A DNA stretch of 64,000 nucleotides from Flavobacteriaceae bacterium D16 (GCA_021295155.1 JAJTJC010000035.1:496001-560000); one strand, 5' to 3'. Numbered from the stretch's first letter, positions 34,395-43,443 are shown. Notes: generated by a model not told the origin, from the letters alone. Translations and numbers: made by a program.

Positions 34395-34892
34395 ATGAAA
34401 ATTTATTCACTACATGCTAAGCAGGCCCTGCCGATATCCGTGAAAGAGGCCTGGGAATTTTTATCGAACCCTGCAAACTTAAAGGTAATTACCCCAGAGC
34501 ACATGGGTTTTAAAATTCATTCAGGGGCAGACAGACCCATGTACGCCGGGCAAATTATTCAATATAAGGTCTCACCTTTCCCCGGATTTACGACCAAATG
34601 GGTAACTGAAATAACCCATGTGGAAAAGGGTTCTTATTTTGTGGATGAGCAGCGTTTTGGGCCCTATCAACTTTGGCACCACAAGCATTTTATTCGAAAA
34701 ATTGACGATGGTGTGGAGATGGAAGATTTGATACATTACAAATTACCGCTTGGATGGTTGGGACAAATGGCTCATCCTTTTCTTGTCAAAAAACAATTAA
34801 AGCAAATATTCACCTACCGGGAAGCCAAACTCACAGCGTTGTTTGGATCGGTCTCCGGTCGGGATACTGAACTTAAATTCGATACCTTTTAA
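34395..34892 (+). CDS. SRPBCC-family ligand-binding protein
   Basis: 165 residues of the START/SRPBCC (polyketide cyclase-like) fold, with the typical pattern ALPISVKEAWEFLSNPANL at the start and a C-terminal long helix (KKQLKQIFTYREAKLTALFG). Such proteins bind hydrophobic ligands. It is first in an operon with an SDR and a cryptochrome/photolyase, an arrangement repeated in flavobacteria and related to light-stress response. No signal peptide; cytoplasmic. It is separated from the SDR start by a single base, so they are coupled. Confidence 0.8.
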   Translation: MKIYSLHAKQALPISVKEAWEFLSNPANLKVITPEHMGFKIHSGADRPMYAGQIIQYKVSPFPGFTTKWVTEITHVEKGSYFVDEQRFGPYQLWHHKHFIRKIDDGVEMEDLIHYKLPLGWLGQMAHPFLVKKQLKQIFTYREAKLTALFGSVSGRDTELKFDTF

Positions 34893-34893
34893 A

Positions 34894-35586
34894 ATGAAAA
34901 AAAATATTTTACTAATTGGAGGTTCCTATGGAATTGGAAATGCACTGGCTTCTAGGCTACAAAATTCATTCAATGTATTTGTTGCTTCAAGGAGTAATGA
35001 AGGGTTAACGGAACTTAACGTTACCCATATACAATTCGACGCTTCCTCGGATAACATAGATCTAACGACCCTCCCTGAAGAACTTCACGGATTTGTCTAC
35101 TGTCCGGGCAGCATTAACCTTAAACCCTTCAAGATGATGAGTGTGGATTCAATTGTATCTGATATGCAACTGAATTTCTTCAATCTTGTTAAGGTGACTA
35201 AAGATGTGATGCCTAAAATGGCCGCTGGATCCAGTATGGTCTTTTTCAGTACGGTGGCCGTGGGTACGGGTATGCCATTTCATACCAGTGTAGCAGCTGC
35301 TAAAGGGGCCATTGAAGGGTTTGCCAAATCGATGGCTGCAGAATATGCACCAAAAATTAGATTCAATGTGGTGGCACCTTCCCTTGTCGACACCCCGCTG
35401 GCTTCAAGATTATTAAGTAACGACCGTAAACGTGAAATGATGGCGGAACGCCATCCTTTAAAACGGGTTGGAAAGGCAGAGGATATTGCCGCTGCTGCTA
35501 GCTTCCTTTTATCTGAGGAAAGCAGTTGGATGACAGGTCAAATACTTGGTGTAGATGGGGGCCTATCTACCTTAAATGTGAATTAA
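34894..35586 (+). CDS. SDR-family protein lacking the catalytic tyrosine
   Basis: 230 residues from ATG 34894 (an upstream in-frame start at 34843 would run inside the SRPBCC gene). The cofactor motif is GGSYGIGNALASRL and the catalytic Ser is in FFSTVAVG. The expected Tyr-x-x-x-Lys reads VAAAK within HTSVAAAKGAIEG: Lys is kept but the Tyr is Val. PSLVDTPLASRLL and the C-terminal GQILGVDGGLSTL are normal. Without the Tyr, ordinary alcohol oxidation is unlikely; it may use another residue or act as a binding protein. In the photolyase operon, 1 nt after SRPBCC. Confidence 0.78.
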   Translation: MKKNILLIGGSYGIGNALASRLQNSFNVFVASRSNEGLTELNVTHIQFDASSDNIDLTTLPEELHGFVYCPGSINLKPFKMMSVDSIVSDMQLNFFNLVKVTKDVMPKMAAGSSMVFFSTVAVGTGMPFHTSVAAAKGAIEGFAKSMAAEYAPKIRFNVVAPSLVDTPLASRLLSNDRKREMMAERHPLKRVGKAEDIAAAASFLLSEESSWMTGQILGVDGGLSTLNVN

Positions 35587-36894
35587 ATGGCCGAAGGCAT
35601 TTGCTTATTTTGGTTTAGGAGAGATCTGCGGCTTAATGACAATGCCGGTCTCTACACAGCACTGAAATCAGGATACCCTGTACTACCCCTTTTTATTTTT
35701 GATCCTGAGATACTTAGTGCCCTGCCTCAGGATGATGCCCGGGTGAGTTTTATTCACCAAAACCTGCAGCATATCCGTGCCCAGCTCAGGGAATATGCCG
35801 AATCATCCTTAGCTATTTTTCATGGTGAACCTGTGGAGGTTTTCCAAAAGTTGCTCCAGGCCTATCCCGTTAAAGCCGTATATACCAATGAAGACTATGA
35901 ACCCTACGCCATTAAGCGTGATCTGGGCATAGGTCAATTACTGCAAGATCAACAGGTTCCATTTATCAGCTGTAAGGACCAGGTAATATTTGCCAAGGAT
36001 GAGGTTACCAAGGATGATGGAAATCCTTATGTGGTTTACACGCCCTTCATGCGAAAATGGAAGGCCAGCCTGGAACCGGAAAAGCATTTGCTTGAGCACC
36101 AAAGTCAGCATCAACTAAACGCTTTTGTTAAGAATACGGATTTGCCTTACCTCAGCCTTTCGGAAATGGGATTCGAGCCTTCGAGAATTCAGGTTCCTCC
36201 TTATCAGGCAGACAGTTCTTTGATAGACCTCTATGGTAAAAAGAGGGATTATCCCGCCCTTAACGGAACCTCACACCTTGGTCCACACCTTCGATTTGGA
36301 ACAGTTTCTATTCGTGAACTTGTGAAAAAAGCCAGGAAAAGCAAAGAGGAAACCTTCCTGAATGAGTTGATCTGGCGAGAATTCTTTATGCAGATACTCT
36401 GGCATTTTCCAAGAACAGTACACGAGTCGTTTAAGAAAAAGTACGATAATATTATCTGGCGTAACGATACCTCAGATTTTGAGAAATGGAAGAATGGTGA
36501 GACCGGGTATGCTCTGGTAGATGCCGGTATGAGGGAGCTCAATGCAACCGGTTATATGCACAACCGCGTTCGTATGCTGGTAGCCAGTTTCTTATGTAAA
36601 CATTTACTTATCGACTGGCGCTGGGGGGAAGCCTATTTTGCAGAGAAATTATTGGATTTTGAACTGAGCAGCAATGTAGGCAACTGGCAATGGGCAAGCG
36701 GAAGCGGAGTTGATGCAGCCCCCTATTTCCGCATTTTCAATCCCATGACCCAAATTGAGAAATTTGATAAACTAAGGCTTTACATTAAAAAGTGGGTTCC
36801 CGAATTTGGTACATCATCCTATCCTGAAAAGATGGTCGATCATAAAGCTGCACGTGAACGATGCCTGACTACCTACAAAGCTGCACTGAATTAA
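35587..36894 (+). CDS. Cryptochrome/DNA photolyase family protein
   Basis: 435 residues. The N-terminal alpha-beta antenna domain (1-125) begins LFWFRRDLRLNDNAGL. The FAD-binding helical domain (200-430) contains GTSHLGPHLRFGTVSIREL, ELIWREFFMQILWHFP, the GYMHNRVRMLVASFL stretch and GNWQWASGSGVDAAPYFRIFNP. These are class I CPD-photolyase motifs, including the tryptophans used in electron transfer. It repairs UV-induced cyclobutane dimers using blue light or acts as a light sensor; which of the two cannot be read by eye. It is the third gene of the light-type operon, starting straight after the SDR stop. Confidence 0.9.
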   Translation: MAEGICLFWFRRDLRLNDNAGLYTALKSGYPVLPLFIFDPEILSALPQDDARVSFIHQNLQHIRAQLREYAESSLAIFHGEPVEVFQKLLQAYPVKAVYTNEDYEPYAIKRDLGIGQLLQDQQVPFISCKDQVIFAKDEVTKDDGNPYVVYTPFMRKWKASLEPEKHLLEHQSQHQLNAFVKNTDLPYLSLSEMGFEPSRIQVPPYQADSSLIDLYGKKRDYPALNGTSHLGPHLRFGTVSIRELVKKARKSKEETFLNELIWREFFMQILWHFPRTVHESFKKKYDNIIWRNDTSDFEKWKNGETGYALVDAGMRELNATGYMHNRVRMLVASFLCKHLLIDWRWGEAYFAEKLLDFELSSNVGNWQWASGSGVDAAPYFRIFNPMTQIEKFDKLRLYIKKWVPEFGTSSYPEKMVDHKAARERCLTTYKAALN

Positions 36895-36989
36895 GCTTCT
36901 TTTTTCATTATATTTAGGGCTGATGGGGTCGGCAAACTGATTTACAATTGCCCCTCAGTGTAGTTTGTACAATTTATACACCTTAGCCC

Positions 36990-38417
36990 ATGAAGCGTAT
37001 ACTTATAGTTTTCCTTTTAGTGTTCATTTCCTCACCCCTGATCGCACAGAAAATAGGAAAGAATAAACGAGCCGCCATTGCTACAATAGAGAAACACGAA
37101 AAAGAACTTATTGGAGTTAGTGATTCTATCTGGGCCCTGGCCGAAACCGCATTTGAAGAAACAGTTTCAGCGGAAATTCTGGCGAGTATCGCTGAGTTTA
37201 ATGGTTTTACGGTGGAACGCGGTGTAGCGGGAATGCCTACTGCTTTTGTTGCCACCTATGGATCTGGAAAACCGGTAATAAGTGTACTTGGTGAATTTGA
37301 TGCCCTACCAGGGATTTCCCAGAAAGCACAACCCACCAAGGAACCTCTTAATGCAGGGGCTGCCGGACATGGCTGTGGTCATAATCTTTTTGGGGTGGCC
37401 AGTCTTGCATCTGCTATTGCCGTTAAAGAACTAATTGAAGAAGGTAAACTAAAAGGAACAGTCAAGTTTTTCGGCACCCCTGCTGAAGAAAAGTACTTTG
37501 GAAAAATATGGATGGTCAAAGAAGGACTTTGGGATGATGTGGATGTTAACCTGAGTTGGCACCCTGGCGCAAAAACAGAGGCGGATGTTCAAAGCACGCT
37601 GGCCCTGGTGGATTTTAAGGTTGAGTTTTTTGGACAGGCTGCGCATGCTTCTGCCGATCCCTGGAACGGAAGAAGTGCTTCAGATGCCCTTGAATTGTAT
37701 ACTACTGGAATTAATTACTATCGCGAGCATATCAAACCTACTGTCAGAATTCATTACCACATTCAGGATGGCGGACAGGTGGTTAATGTTGTTCCTGACT
37801 ATTCTAAACTCTGGGTAAGGGTAAGGGACACCAAACGCAGCGGGATGATGCCCGTATATGAACAGGTTCAGAAAATGGCTGAAGGTGCGGCCATTATGGC
37901 TAATGTGGATTATAAGATATCCCTGATTTCCGGGATATATGAAGTCCTGGTTAATCGTACTGGGGGCGAAATCATGCAAAAAAACCTGGAGCTTCTCGGT
38001 CCCATTACCTACACAGAGGAAGAAACGGCTTTTGGGAAAAAGATTCAGGCTGCTACAGGAAAGCCGCTTGTGGGAATGGATAGCAAGATCAACCCGCTTA
38101 AGGAAACTCTGAAAAACCCTGGAGGAGGCTCCACGGATGTAGGAGATGTAAGCTGGAATGTTCCCAATATTAACCTAAGTGTTACGGTGGCACCCAAGGA
38201 TACCCCCTGGCATTCCTGGGCTGTAGTAGCCTGTGGCGGCATGAGTATAGGGCACAAAGGAATGATCCAAGCAGCTAAGGCTATGGCCATGACTATGGTG
38301 GATCTGTTTGAAAAACCCAGCCTGGTTGAAAAGGTTAAAGAAGAATACATAGAGCGAAAAGGAGATGAAGTGTATAAACCCCTAGTGCCTGAAGGACCAC
38401 CACCGATAGGGAATTAA
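36990..38417 (+). CDS. Secreted M20D amidohydrolase (AbgB-like)
   Basis: 475 residues with a signal peptide at about 1-18 (FLLVFISSPLIAQ). The zinc peptidase fold of the M20D group is marked by GAAGHGCGHNLFG (near 125, metal ligands Cys/His), GTPAEE (near 165), LSWHPG (near 190) and the late PWHSWAVVACGGMSIGHKGM (near 405), plus GSTDVGDVSW. The closest named relatives are aminobenzoyl-glutamate hydrolase subunit B and IAA-amino-acid hydrolases that cut amide bonds. A secreted form suggests processing of external N-acyl or aromatic amides. The FeS protein follows after 45 nt. Confidence 0.87.
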   Translation: MKRILIVFLLVFISSPLIAQKIGKNKRAAIATIEKHEKELIGVSDSIWALAETAFEETVSAEILASIAEFNGFTVERGVAGMPTAFVATYGSGKPVISVLGEFDALPGISQKAQPTKEPLNAGAAGHGCGHNLFGVASLASAIAVKELIEEGKLKGTVKFFGTPAEEKYFGKIWMVKEGLWDDVDVNLSWHPGAKTEADVQSTLALVDFKVEFFGQAAHASADPWNGRSASDALELYTTGINYYREHIKPTVRIHYHIQDGGQVVNVVPDYSKLWVRVRDTKRSGMMPVYEQVQKMAEGAAIMANVDYKISLISGIYEVLVNRTGGEIMQKNLELLGPITYTEEETAFGKKIQAATGKPLVGMDSKINPLKETLKNPGGGSTDVGDVSWNVPNINLSVTVAPKDTPWHSWAVVACGGMSIGHKGMIQAAKAMAMTMVDLFEKPSLVEKVKEEYIERKGDEVYKPLVPEGPPPIGN

Positions 38418-38462
38418 AACAAAAAAATTGACTAGAATATTTATTATTTAGAACCCATTGTT

Positions 38463-38894
38463 ATGGCCGAAAGAGAGATCGTAAAAGAATATCAAAATGG
38501 CGACCTCGTTGTGGTATGGAAGCCCAGGTCCTGTATCCATTCCGGGATCTGTGTTAAGACCCTTCCCAAGGTCTACAACCCTAACGAAAAACCCTGGATA
38601 AAGGTAGAAAATGCTTCTATTGACGAACTGAAATCACAGATTGATTTATGTCCTTCCGGGGCCCTTACGTATTATATAACAGGAAAAAAGAAAGATACTA
38701 TGGAATCATCAAAAACTACAAAGGTAGATGTCGCTTCGGGAGGCCCGTTGCTTGTGCATGGGGAAATTGAAGTAACCGGCACTGACGGACAGGTAGAAAA
38801 GAAAAAACGCACTACGGCCTTTTGCCGCTGTGGTGCCTCAGAGAACAAACCCTATTGTGACGGGACCCATAATAAAATTGATTTTTCCGATTAA
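38463..38894 (+). CDS. Fusion of Fer4_19 and CDGSH iron-sulfur domains
   Basis: 143 residues. The first part (about 10-65) is the YjdI-like mono-cluster domain, with Cys in [14 protein letters not shown] and [10 protein letters not shown]. The second (about 110-140) is a CDGSH zinc-finger-like [2Fe-2S] domain, C-x-C-x7-C-D-G-x-H, reading [16 protein letters not shown]. Such fused proteins probably store or transfer iron-sulfur clusters or electrons in the cytoplasm. No signal peptide. It begins 45 nt after the amidohydrolase and 14 nt before the WD40-like gene, so it may belong to the same transcript. Confidence 0.88.
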   Translation: MAEREIVKEYQNGDLVVVWKPRSCIHSGICVKTLPKVYNPNEKPWIKVENASIDELKSQIDLCPSGALTYYITGKKKDTMESSKTTKVDVASGGPLLVHGEIEVTGTDGQVEKKKRTTAFCRCGASENKPYCDGTHNKIDFSD

Positions 38895-38908
38895 TAATTC
38901 ACCTCAGA

Positions 38909-39862
38909 ATGGACGCTATTAACAGGTTGCTGCCCTTAACTCACAAGGGCATCAGGATGCTTTTTTTTGTCCTCTTCGCACTTACGATCAGCATGTCGAA
39001 TGCACAGCAAAATAGGACGGTAACCTCTTTTCTTGAGGTGTATTCCCTGGAAACTACAAGCAGATCCCAGGTTCTGGTTGAAGAAGCCCACTTTGAAGCG
39101 CCGAACTGGAGTAGAGACGGAGACTACCTGCTTATTAATCAGGAAGGCAAATTATATCGGGTTTACTTTAAAGATGGTCGTAAAGAGGTATTAAATACAG
39201 GTAAGGCCATACAATGTAATAATGATCATGGTATCTCCACGGATGGAAAAGAAATAGCCATAAGCAATAATGATCCACAGGATAAATCTTCTGCTGCTGG
39301 TTCCCGGATCTATATTGTCCCGATCTCCGGCGGCACCCCTGATCTGGTTACCAAAAAAAGCCCTTCCTACTGGCATGGATGGTCTCCGGATGATCAGTGG
39401 TTGGTTTACGTTGCAGAACGAGGCGGTGAATACGATATATACAAAATACATCGGGATGGTGGAGAGGAGATTAAACTGACTGATTTCCGGGGTCTGCAGG
39501 ATGGACCGGAATACGGTCCAAATGGAAAATATATCTACTACAATTCAGCCCATACAGGTTCTATGGAGTTATGGAGGATGGATCCTGACGGAAAAAATCA
39601 CACCCAACTAACAGAAGACGAGTTTTCCAATTGGTTCCCACACCCTTCACCTGATGGTAAGTATCTTGTATACCTTTCCTATATCCAGGATCAGGGGGAA
39701 AGTCATCCCGCCATGAAATCCGTGGCCCTGAAGCTTATGGATTTAAAAGACAATACCATCAAGACGCTATGTACCTTCACGGGTGGGCAGGGGACTATTA
39801 ATGTTCCCTCCTGGTCTCCTGACAGCAAACATTTTGCCTTTGTTTCCTACATGTATAAATAA
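38909..39862 (+). CDS. Secreted PD40/TolB-like propeller protein
   Basis: 317 residues with a signal peptide at about 14-33 after a short polar start ([16 protein letters not shown]). Five propeller blades of the PD40 type occur: [67 protein letters not shown] and [16 protein letters not shown]. It lacks the N-terminal TolB domain, so it is not TolB itself. The propeller probably binds a protein or ligand in the periplasm or outside. It ends 27 nt before the VOC gene and is on the same strand as its neighbours. Confidence 0.85.
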   Translation: MDAINRLLPLTHKGIRMLFFVLFALTISMSNAQQNRTVTSFLEVYSLETTSRSQVLVEEAHFEAPNWSRDGDYLLINQEGKLYRVYFKDGRKEVLNTGKAIQCNNDHGISTDGKEIAISNNDPQDKSSAAGSRIYIVPISGGTPDLVTKKSPSYWHGWSPDDQWLVYVAERGGEYDIYKIHRDGGEEIKLTDFRGLQDGPEYGPNGKYIYYNSAHTGSMELWRMDPDGKNHTQLTEDEFSNWFPHPSPDGKYLVYLSYIQDQGESHPAMKSVALKLMDLKDNTIKTLCTFTGGQGTINVPSWSPDSKHFAFVSYMYK

Positions 39863-39889
39863 TAAGAACACCATTAATTAGTCATTCCT

Positions 39890-40333
39890 ATGAAATATTT
39901 ACTAGTGTCACTACTATTCCTGGGTTTATATACCACTAATGCCCAGGACTTTGATTTTCATTACGATCATTATTCTTTTGTAGTACAGGATTTGAAAAAG
40001 GTGGGAGATTTTTATGCAGATGTACTTAAACTGGAAGAGATTCCCCATCCATCGGACCCTGATGGATTCAGGTGGTTCAGGATCCGTGGTAACAGCCAAT
40101 TGCACCTTATTGGCAAGGATACGGTCGTCCGTCAGGAGAATAAAAGTGTCCATTTATGTTTGTCCACAGCAAAGCTGGAAACATTTATCGAACACCTGAA
40201 CTCTAAAAACGTTCCTTTTTGGGATTGGCCTGGCCAAAAGGGAGCTATTACCAATAGGGCCGACGGCGTAAAACAAATCTATCTTCTTGATCCGGAAAAG
40301 AACTGGGTTGAAATCAACAATGCTAAGCACTGA
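39890..40333 (+). CDS. Secreted VOC-superfamily protein, chromosomal paralogue
   Basis: 147 residues with a signal peptide at about 1-18 (LLFLGLYTTNAQD), then a VOC domain. It has the same plan as 197-649: HYDHYSFVVQDL opening, a glycan-like ELHL/QLHLI strand, the second-module His in SVHLCLST, and the final WVEINNAKH. The two proteins thus form a paralogue pair, one in the cassette array and one in ordinary chromosome. Metal dependence is expected; the substrate is unknown. The pirin gene begins 3 nt after the stop, so they are co-transcribed. Confidence 0.82.
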   Translation: MKYLLVSLLFLGLYTTNAQDFDFHYDHYSFVVQDLKKVGDFYADVLKLEEIPHPSDPDGFRWFRIRGNSQLHLIGKDTVVRQENKSVHLCLSTAKLETFIEHLNSKNVPFWDWPGQKGAITNRADGVKQIYLLDPEKNWVEINNAKH

Positions 40334-40336
40334 CCT

Positions 40337-41344
40337 ATGAATATGAATGCTGATATTAAGCGAATCTACCCCCTTGGTTTTCCCTGGCAGACCCAAGATC
40401 CTTTTCTGTTTTGTGTATACCATCTTGATCATTACCCCAAAGGAAACGAGGAAATGGGGCCGGATGCTTCCCTGGAGGGAAGGAATCTTGGTAGTGATTT
40501 TGAACTTAAGGATGGCTGGCGTATGTATCACGGACGCAAAGTACCAGGCTTTCCATACCATCCACATCGGGGTTTTGAAACCATTACCATAGTAAACCAG
40601 GGGTTTTGCGACCATACGGATTCTTTGGGTGCAGCTGGTCGATTTGGACAAGGAGATGTTCAATGGATGGCTGCCGGTAAAGGGGTTCAGCATTCCGAAA
40701 TGTTTCCGCTTATCAACAAGGATGCTGCCAATACACTGGAACTCTTTCAGATCTGGCTGAACCTCCCTGCTAAGGATAAACTTGCGGAACCGTACTTCAA
40801 AATGCTCTGGCATGAAGATATCCCTGTGATTTTCCAAGAAGGCGTACGCCTGAGAATAATTGCCGGTAATTGGAATAATCAGAAGAGTGTCCAACCCCCT
40901 CCGCATTCATGGGCTTCCGGTCTGGAGAATGAAGTTGCCGTCTGGGAAATCCATATGGAGCCCGGGTCCCAATTAACGCTACCGTTAACCGGCAAAGACA
41001 TCAATAGAAGCTTGTATCTATACGATGGGAAATCTATATCCCTTAATGATACAGGAATGACAGTTGACCACGGTGCTGATCTTATTCCCGGTGCTGAAAT
41101 TACCATCCGGAATGGAGCTCAAAAGGCAGGTCTGCTTCTTTTACAAGGGGCTCCCATAGCTGAGCCTGTCGCTAAATACGGCCCCTTCGTGATGAATACC
41201 CAGCAGGAAATACAGGAAGCCATGCAAGAGTACAGGAAGACGGAATTTGGAGGATGGCCATGGCCCGAGGCGGAGTACGTTCATAAGAGGGAAAAGGGAC
41301 GTTTTGCCCTTTATCCCGATGGGCATCTGGAAGAACGGAAATAA
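40337..41344 (+). CDS. Pirin-family cupin protein
   Basis: 335 residues. The N-terminal cupin half shows the pirin signature PYHPHRGFETITIVNQG, with the metal-binding His residues at about positions 75-77, and GDVQWMAAGKGVQHSEM around 118. The C-terminal domain is a second cupin fold with fewer motifs (GPFVMNTQQEIQEAMQEY). Bacterial pirins include quercetin 2,3-dioxygenase-like enzymes and regulators. This one is full-length with intact metal ligands, so an oxygenase-type role is possible. It overlaps the next gene by one base (TAATG). Confidence 0.9.
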   Translation: MNMNADIKRIYPLGFPWQTQDPFLFCVYHLDHYPKGNEEMGPDASLEGRNLGSDFELKDGWRMYHGRKVPGFPYHPHRGFETITIVNQGFCDHTDSLGAAGRFGQGDVQWMAAGKGVQHSEMFPLINKDAANTLELFQIWLNLPAKDKLAEPYFKMLWHEDIPVIFQEGVRLRIIAGNWNNQKSVQPPPHSWASGLENEVAVWEIHMEPGSQLTLPLTGKDINRSLYLYDGKSISLNDTGMTVDHGADLIPGAEITIRNGAQKAGLLLLQGAPIAEPVAKYGPFVMNTQQEIQEAMQEYRKTEFGGWPWPEAEYVHKREKGRFALYPDGHLEERK

Positions 41345-41763
41345 TGGAAGTTAATTTACTTGGCTTACTTGTAGATGCGGGCCTGTGCGTTCTTGCCTGG
41401 ATGGTTCAACGTATCGTATATCCTGGTTTTCTTGAATACAGTCTGGTGGATCTTCAAAGATGGCATTATAAATACACCCCGAGAATTACAGGGATTGTTG
41501 CCCCTTTAATGTTAACCCAATTAGCCTTGTCAGTATATCACGTGATACGCGAACCTAATGGGTTTGCCATTGGCGCGATAATTCTCGTCCTTGGCATATG
41601 GTTGGTTACCTTTCTGTTTTTTGTGCCCCTTCACCAAAGGATAGAGAAGGGAGAAATACATAGATTAGATTTGGATCGACTTATTCGCCTAAGTTGGCTC
41701 CGAACTTTACCCTGGACCCTGGTACTGCTACTCGATCTGTTTAACTTTCTGAATTTAAGCTAG
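41344..41763 (+). CDS. Four-span membrane protein of unknown function
   Basis: 139 residues with about four predicted membrane helices (near 5-22, 52-72, 78-98 and 117-135) joined by short polar loops (RWHYKYTPRITGI; FVPLHQRIEKGEIHRLDLDRL). Its ATG shares one base with the pirin stop codon, so translation is coupled. No named family can be assigned with confidence. Conserved-looking charged residues in the loops (HxYTPR, LHQRIEKG) suggest a distinct small family. Confidence 0.65.
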   Translation: MEVNLLGLLVDAGLCVLAWMVQRIVYPGFLEYSLVDLQRWHYKYTPRITGIVAPLMLTQLALSVYHVIREPNGFAIGAIILVLGIWLVTFLFFVPLHQRIEKGEIHRLDLDRLIRLSWLRTLPWTLVLLLDLFNFLNLS

Positions 41764-41798
41764 CTGGGGCTCCAGAGATAACCCTCTTATTTAGGCGT

Positions 41799-42122
41799 CT
41801 AAGCAATGGAGTAGCCCGGCGCAAGAATTCCGGAGGCGTCTTCAGGATGTTTTTTTAAATAGGCGGCAACAAAAGGACAAAGCGGTGCCATTTTAAAACC
41901 TTTTTTGCGAATATATTCCAGTGTTTTTGAAACGATAAGACTCCCAAGACCATTTCCCTCAAGTGACTGGGGAACTTCCGTATGCGTCAGGAAAATGATA
42001 TTCTGATTATTTTGAATATACTCGATAAAGGGAATTACATCCCCTTCACCCAATTCAAATCGTTTCTTACCATCCATTTCCCGGTTAACCAGAGCCTGAC
42101 TTTGCCAATTAATTTGACCCAT
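41799..42122 (-). CDS. GNAT-type N-acetyltransferase, short YjdJ-like form
   Basis: 107 residues, shorter than standard GNATs. It contains the acetyl-CoA P-loop equivalent QSLEGNGLGSLIVSKTLEYI (near 50-75) and the YxxxAPLCPFVAAYL-like strand near 85. This matches the single-domain YjdJ/GCN5-related group that acetylates small amines or proteins of unknown identity. It lies 13 nt downstream of murA on the same strand and may be co-transcribed. The length is normal for this subgroup, so truncation is not suspected. Confidence 0.82.
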   Translation of the reverse strand: MGQINWQSQALVNREMDGKKRFELGEGDVIPFIEYIQNNQNIIFLTHTEVPQSLEGNGLGSLIVSKTLEYIRKKGFKMAPLCPFVAAYLKKHPEDASGILAPGYSIA

Positions 42123-42135
42123 TGCTAGTCTAAAA

Positions 42136-43443
42136 TTAAACTCGGTCTATTTTGGCGCCAATTGCACGAAGTCGCGTATCGATATCTTCATATCCCCGGT
42201 CTATTTGCTCAATGTTGTGTATGGTAGAAGTACCCTTGGCGCTCAGAGCGGCAATAAGTAGGGAAACTCCCGCACGTATATCCGGTGACACCATGGTGGT
42301 GGCCTTTAAAGTGGATTTAAAATCGTGACCAATAACTGTAGCTCTGTGCGGGTCGCACAAAATAATCTTGGCGCCCATATCAATAAGTTTATCTACGAAA
42401 AAGAGGCGGCTTTCAAACATCTTTTGATGTACCAGGACCTCACCTTTCGCCTGGGTGGCCACCACCAGGATAATGCTTAGTAGATCTGGTGTAAGACCAG
42501 GCCAGGGAGCATCGGCTACGGTAAGTATAGACCCGTCAATATAACTATGGATCTTATAGCCATCCTTGTGCTCCGGGATATAGATATCATCACCTCTGCG
42601 TTCCAGGCTTATCCCCAATTTGTGAAATGCATTGGGAATTTGCCCCAGGTTGTCCCAGCTTACATTCTTAATGGTCAGCTCGCTTCTGGTCATCGCTGCC
42701 AGACCAATCCAACTCCCAATTTCAATCATATCCGGCAACATAGTATGTTCTGTTCCTCCTAGCTCCGAAACCCCTTCAATAACCAATAAGTTAGAACCGA
42801 GGCCGGAAATTTTAGCCCCCATGCGATTCAGCATCTTACATAATTGTTGCAAATAGGGTTCACAAGCAGCGTTATAGATGGTAGTCTTCCCTTCGGCCAG
42901 CACTGCTGCCATAACAATATTGGCAGTACCTGTAACGGATGCCTCATCCAGCAACATGTACGTGCCTTTTAGTTTCTTGGCCTCTACTCCATAGAAATAC
43001 TCCTCCTTGTTGTAGCGGAATTTTGCCCCGAGGTTGATAAAGCCTTCAAAATGGGTGTCGAGGCGTCTGCGTCCTATTTTATCCCCTCCCGGCTTGGGAA
43101 TATACCCTTTGCCGAATCTGGCCAGTAAGGGACCTACCAGCATTATAGAACCTCGAAGTCCGCGTCCGTCCTGCTTAAACTGCTCTGATTGCAGGTAATC
43201 CAGGTTTACATCATCTGCCTTAAAGGTGTAGGAGCCCTTTCCTTTTTTCTGGATCTTGACTCCCAGATCCTCCAGGAGCTGGATCAGCTTGTTTACATCC
43301 AGAATATCCGGAATGTTATGAATAGTGACTTTTTCAGGTGTGAGTAAGACTGCACAAAGAATCTGTAAGGCCTCGTTCTTGGCTCCCTGTGGTGTTATTG
43401 CCCCATGAAGCTTATGACCGCCTTCAATCTTAAATGTACCCAT
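42136..43443 (-). CDS. murA: UDP-GlcNAc 1-carboxyvinyltransferase MurA
   Basis: 435 residues of the EPSP-synthase-like fold. K22 and N23 (GAKNEAL) fit the UDP-GlcNAc site. The active-site loop reads PGGDKIGRRRLD (118-129), so the catalytic-cysteine position (Cys115 in E. coli) is Asp121. Asp at this place is functional in several bacteria and removes the thiol that fosfomycin alkylates. The enzyme transfers enolpyruvate to UDP-GlcNAc in the first committed step of peptidoglycan synthesis. DUF4290 lies just upstream, and the N-acetyltransferase downstream, on the same strand. Confidence 0.95.
   Translation of the reverse strand: MGTFKIEGGHKLHGAITPQGAKNEALQILCAVLLTPEKVTIHNIPDILDVNKLIQLLEDLGVKIQKKGKGSYTFKADDVNLDYLQSEQFKQDGRGLRGSIMLVGPLLARFGKGYIPKPGGDKIGRRRLDTHFEGFINLGAKFRYNKEEYFYGVEAKKLKGTYMLLDEASVTGTANIVMAAVLAEGKTTIYNAACEPYLQQLCKMLNRMGAKISGLGSNLLVIEGVSELGGTEHTMLPDMIEIGSWIGLAAMTRSELTIKNVSWDNLGQIPNAFHKLGISLERRGDDIYIPEHKDGYKIHSYIDGSILTVADAPWPGLTPDLLSIILVVATQAKGEVLVHQKMFESRLFFVDKLIDMGAKIILCDPHRATVIGHDFKSTLKATTMVSPDIRAGVSLLIAALSAKGTSTIHNIEQIDRGYEDIDTRLRAIGAKIDRV

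Noticed and set aside
40154-40906. A 250-codon minus-strand frame opposite the VOC and pirin genes
   Set aside because: It is antisense to two clear, motif-bearing genes and has no recognisable domain or ribosome-binding context.
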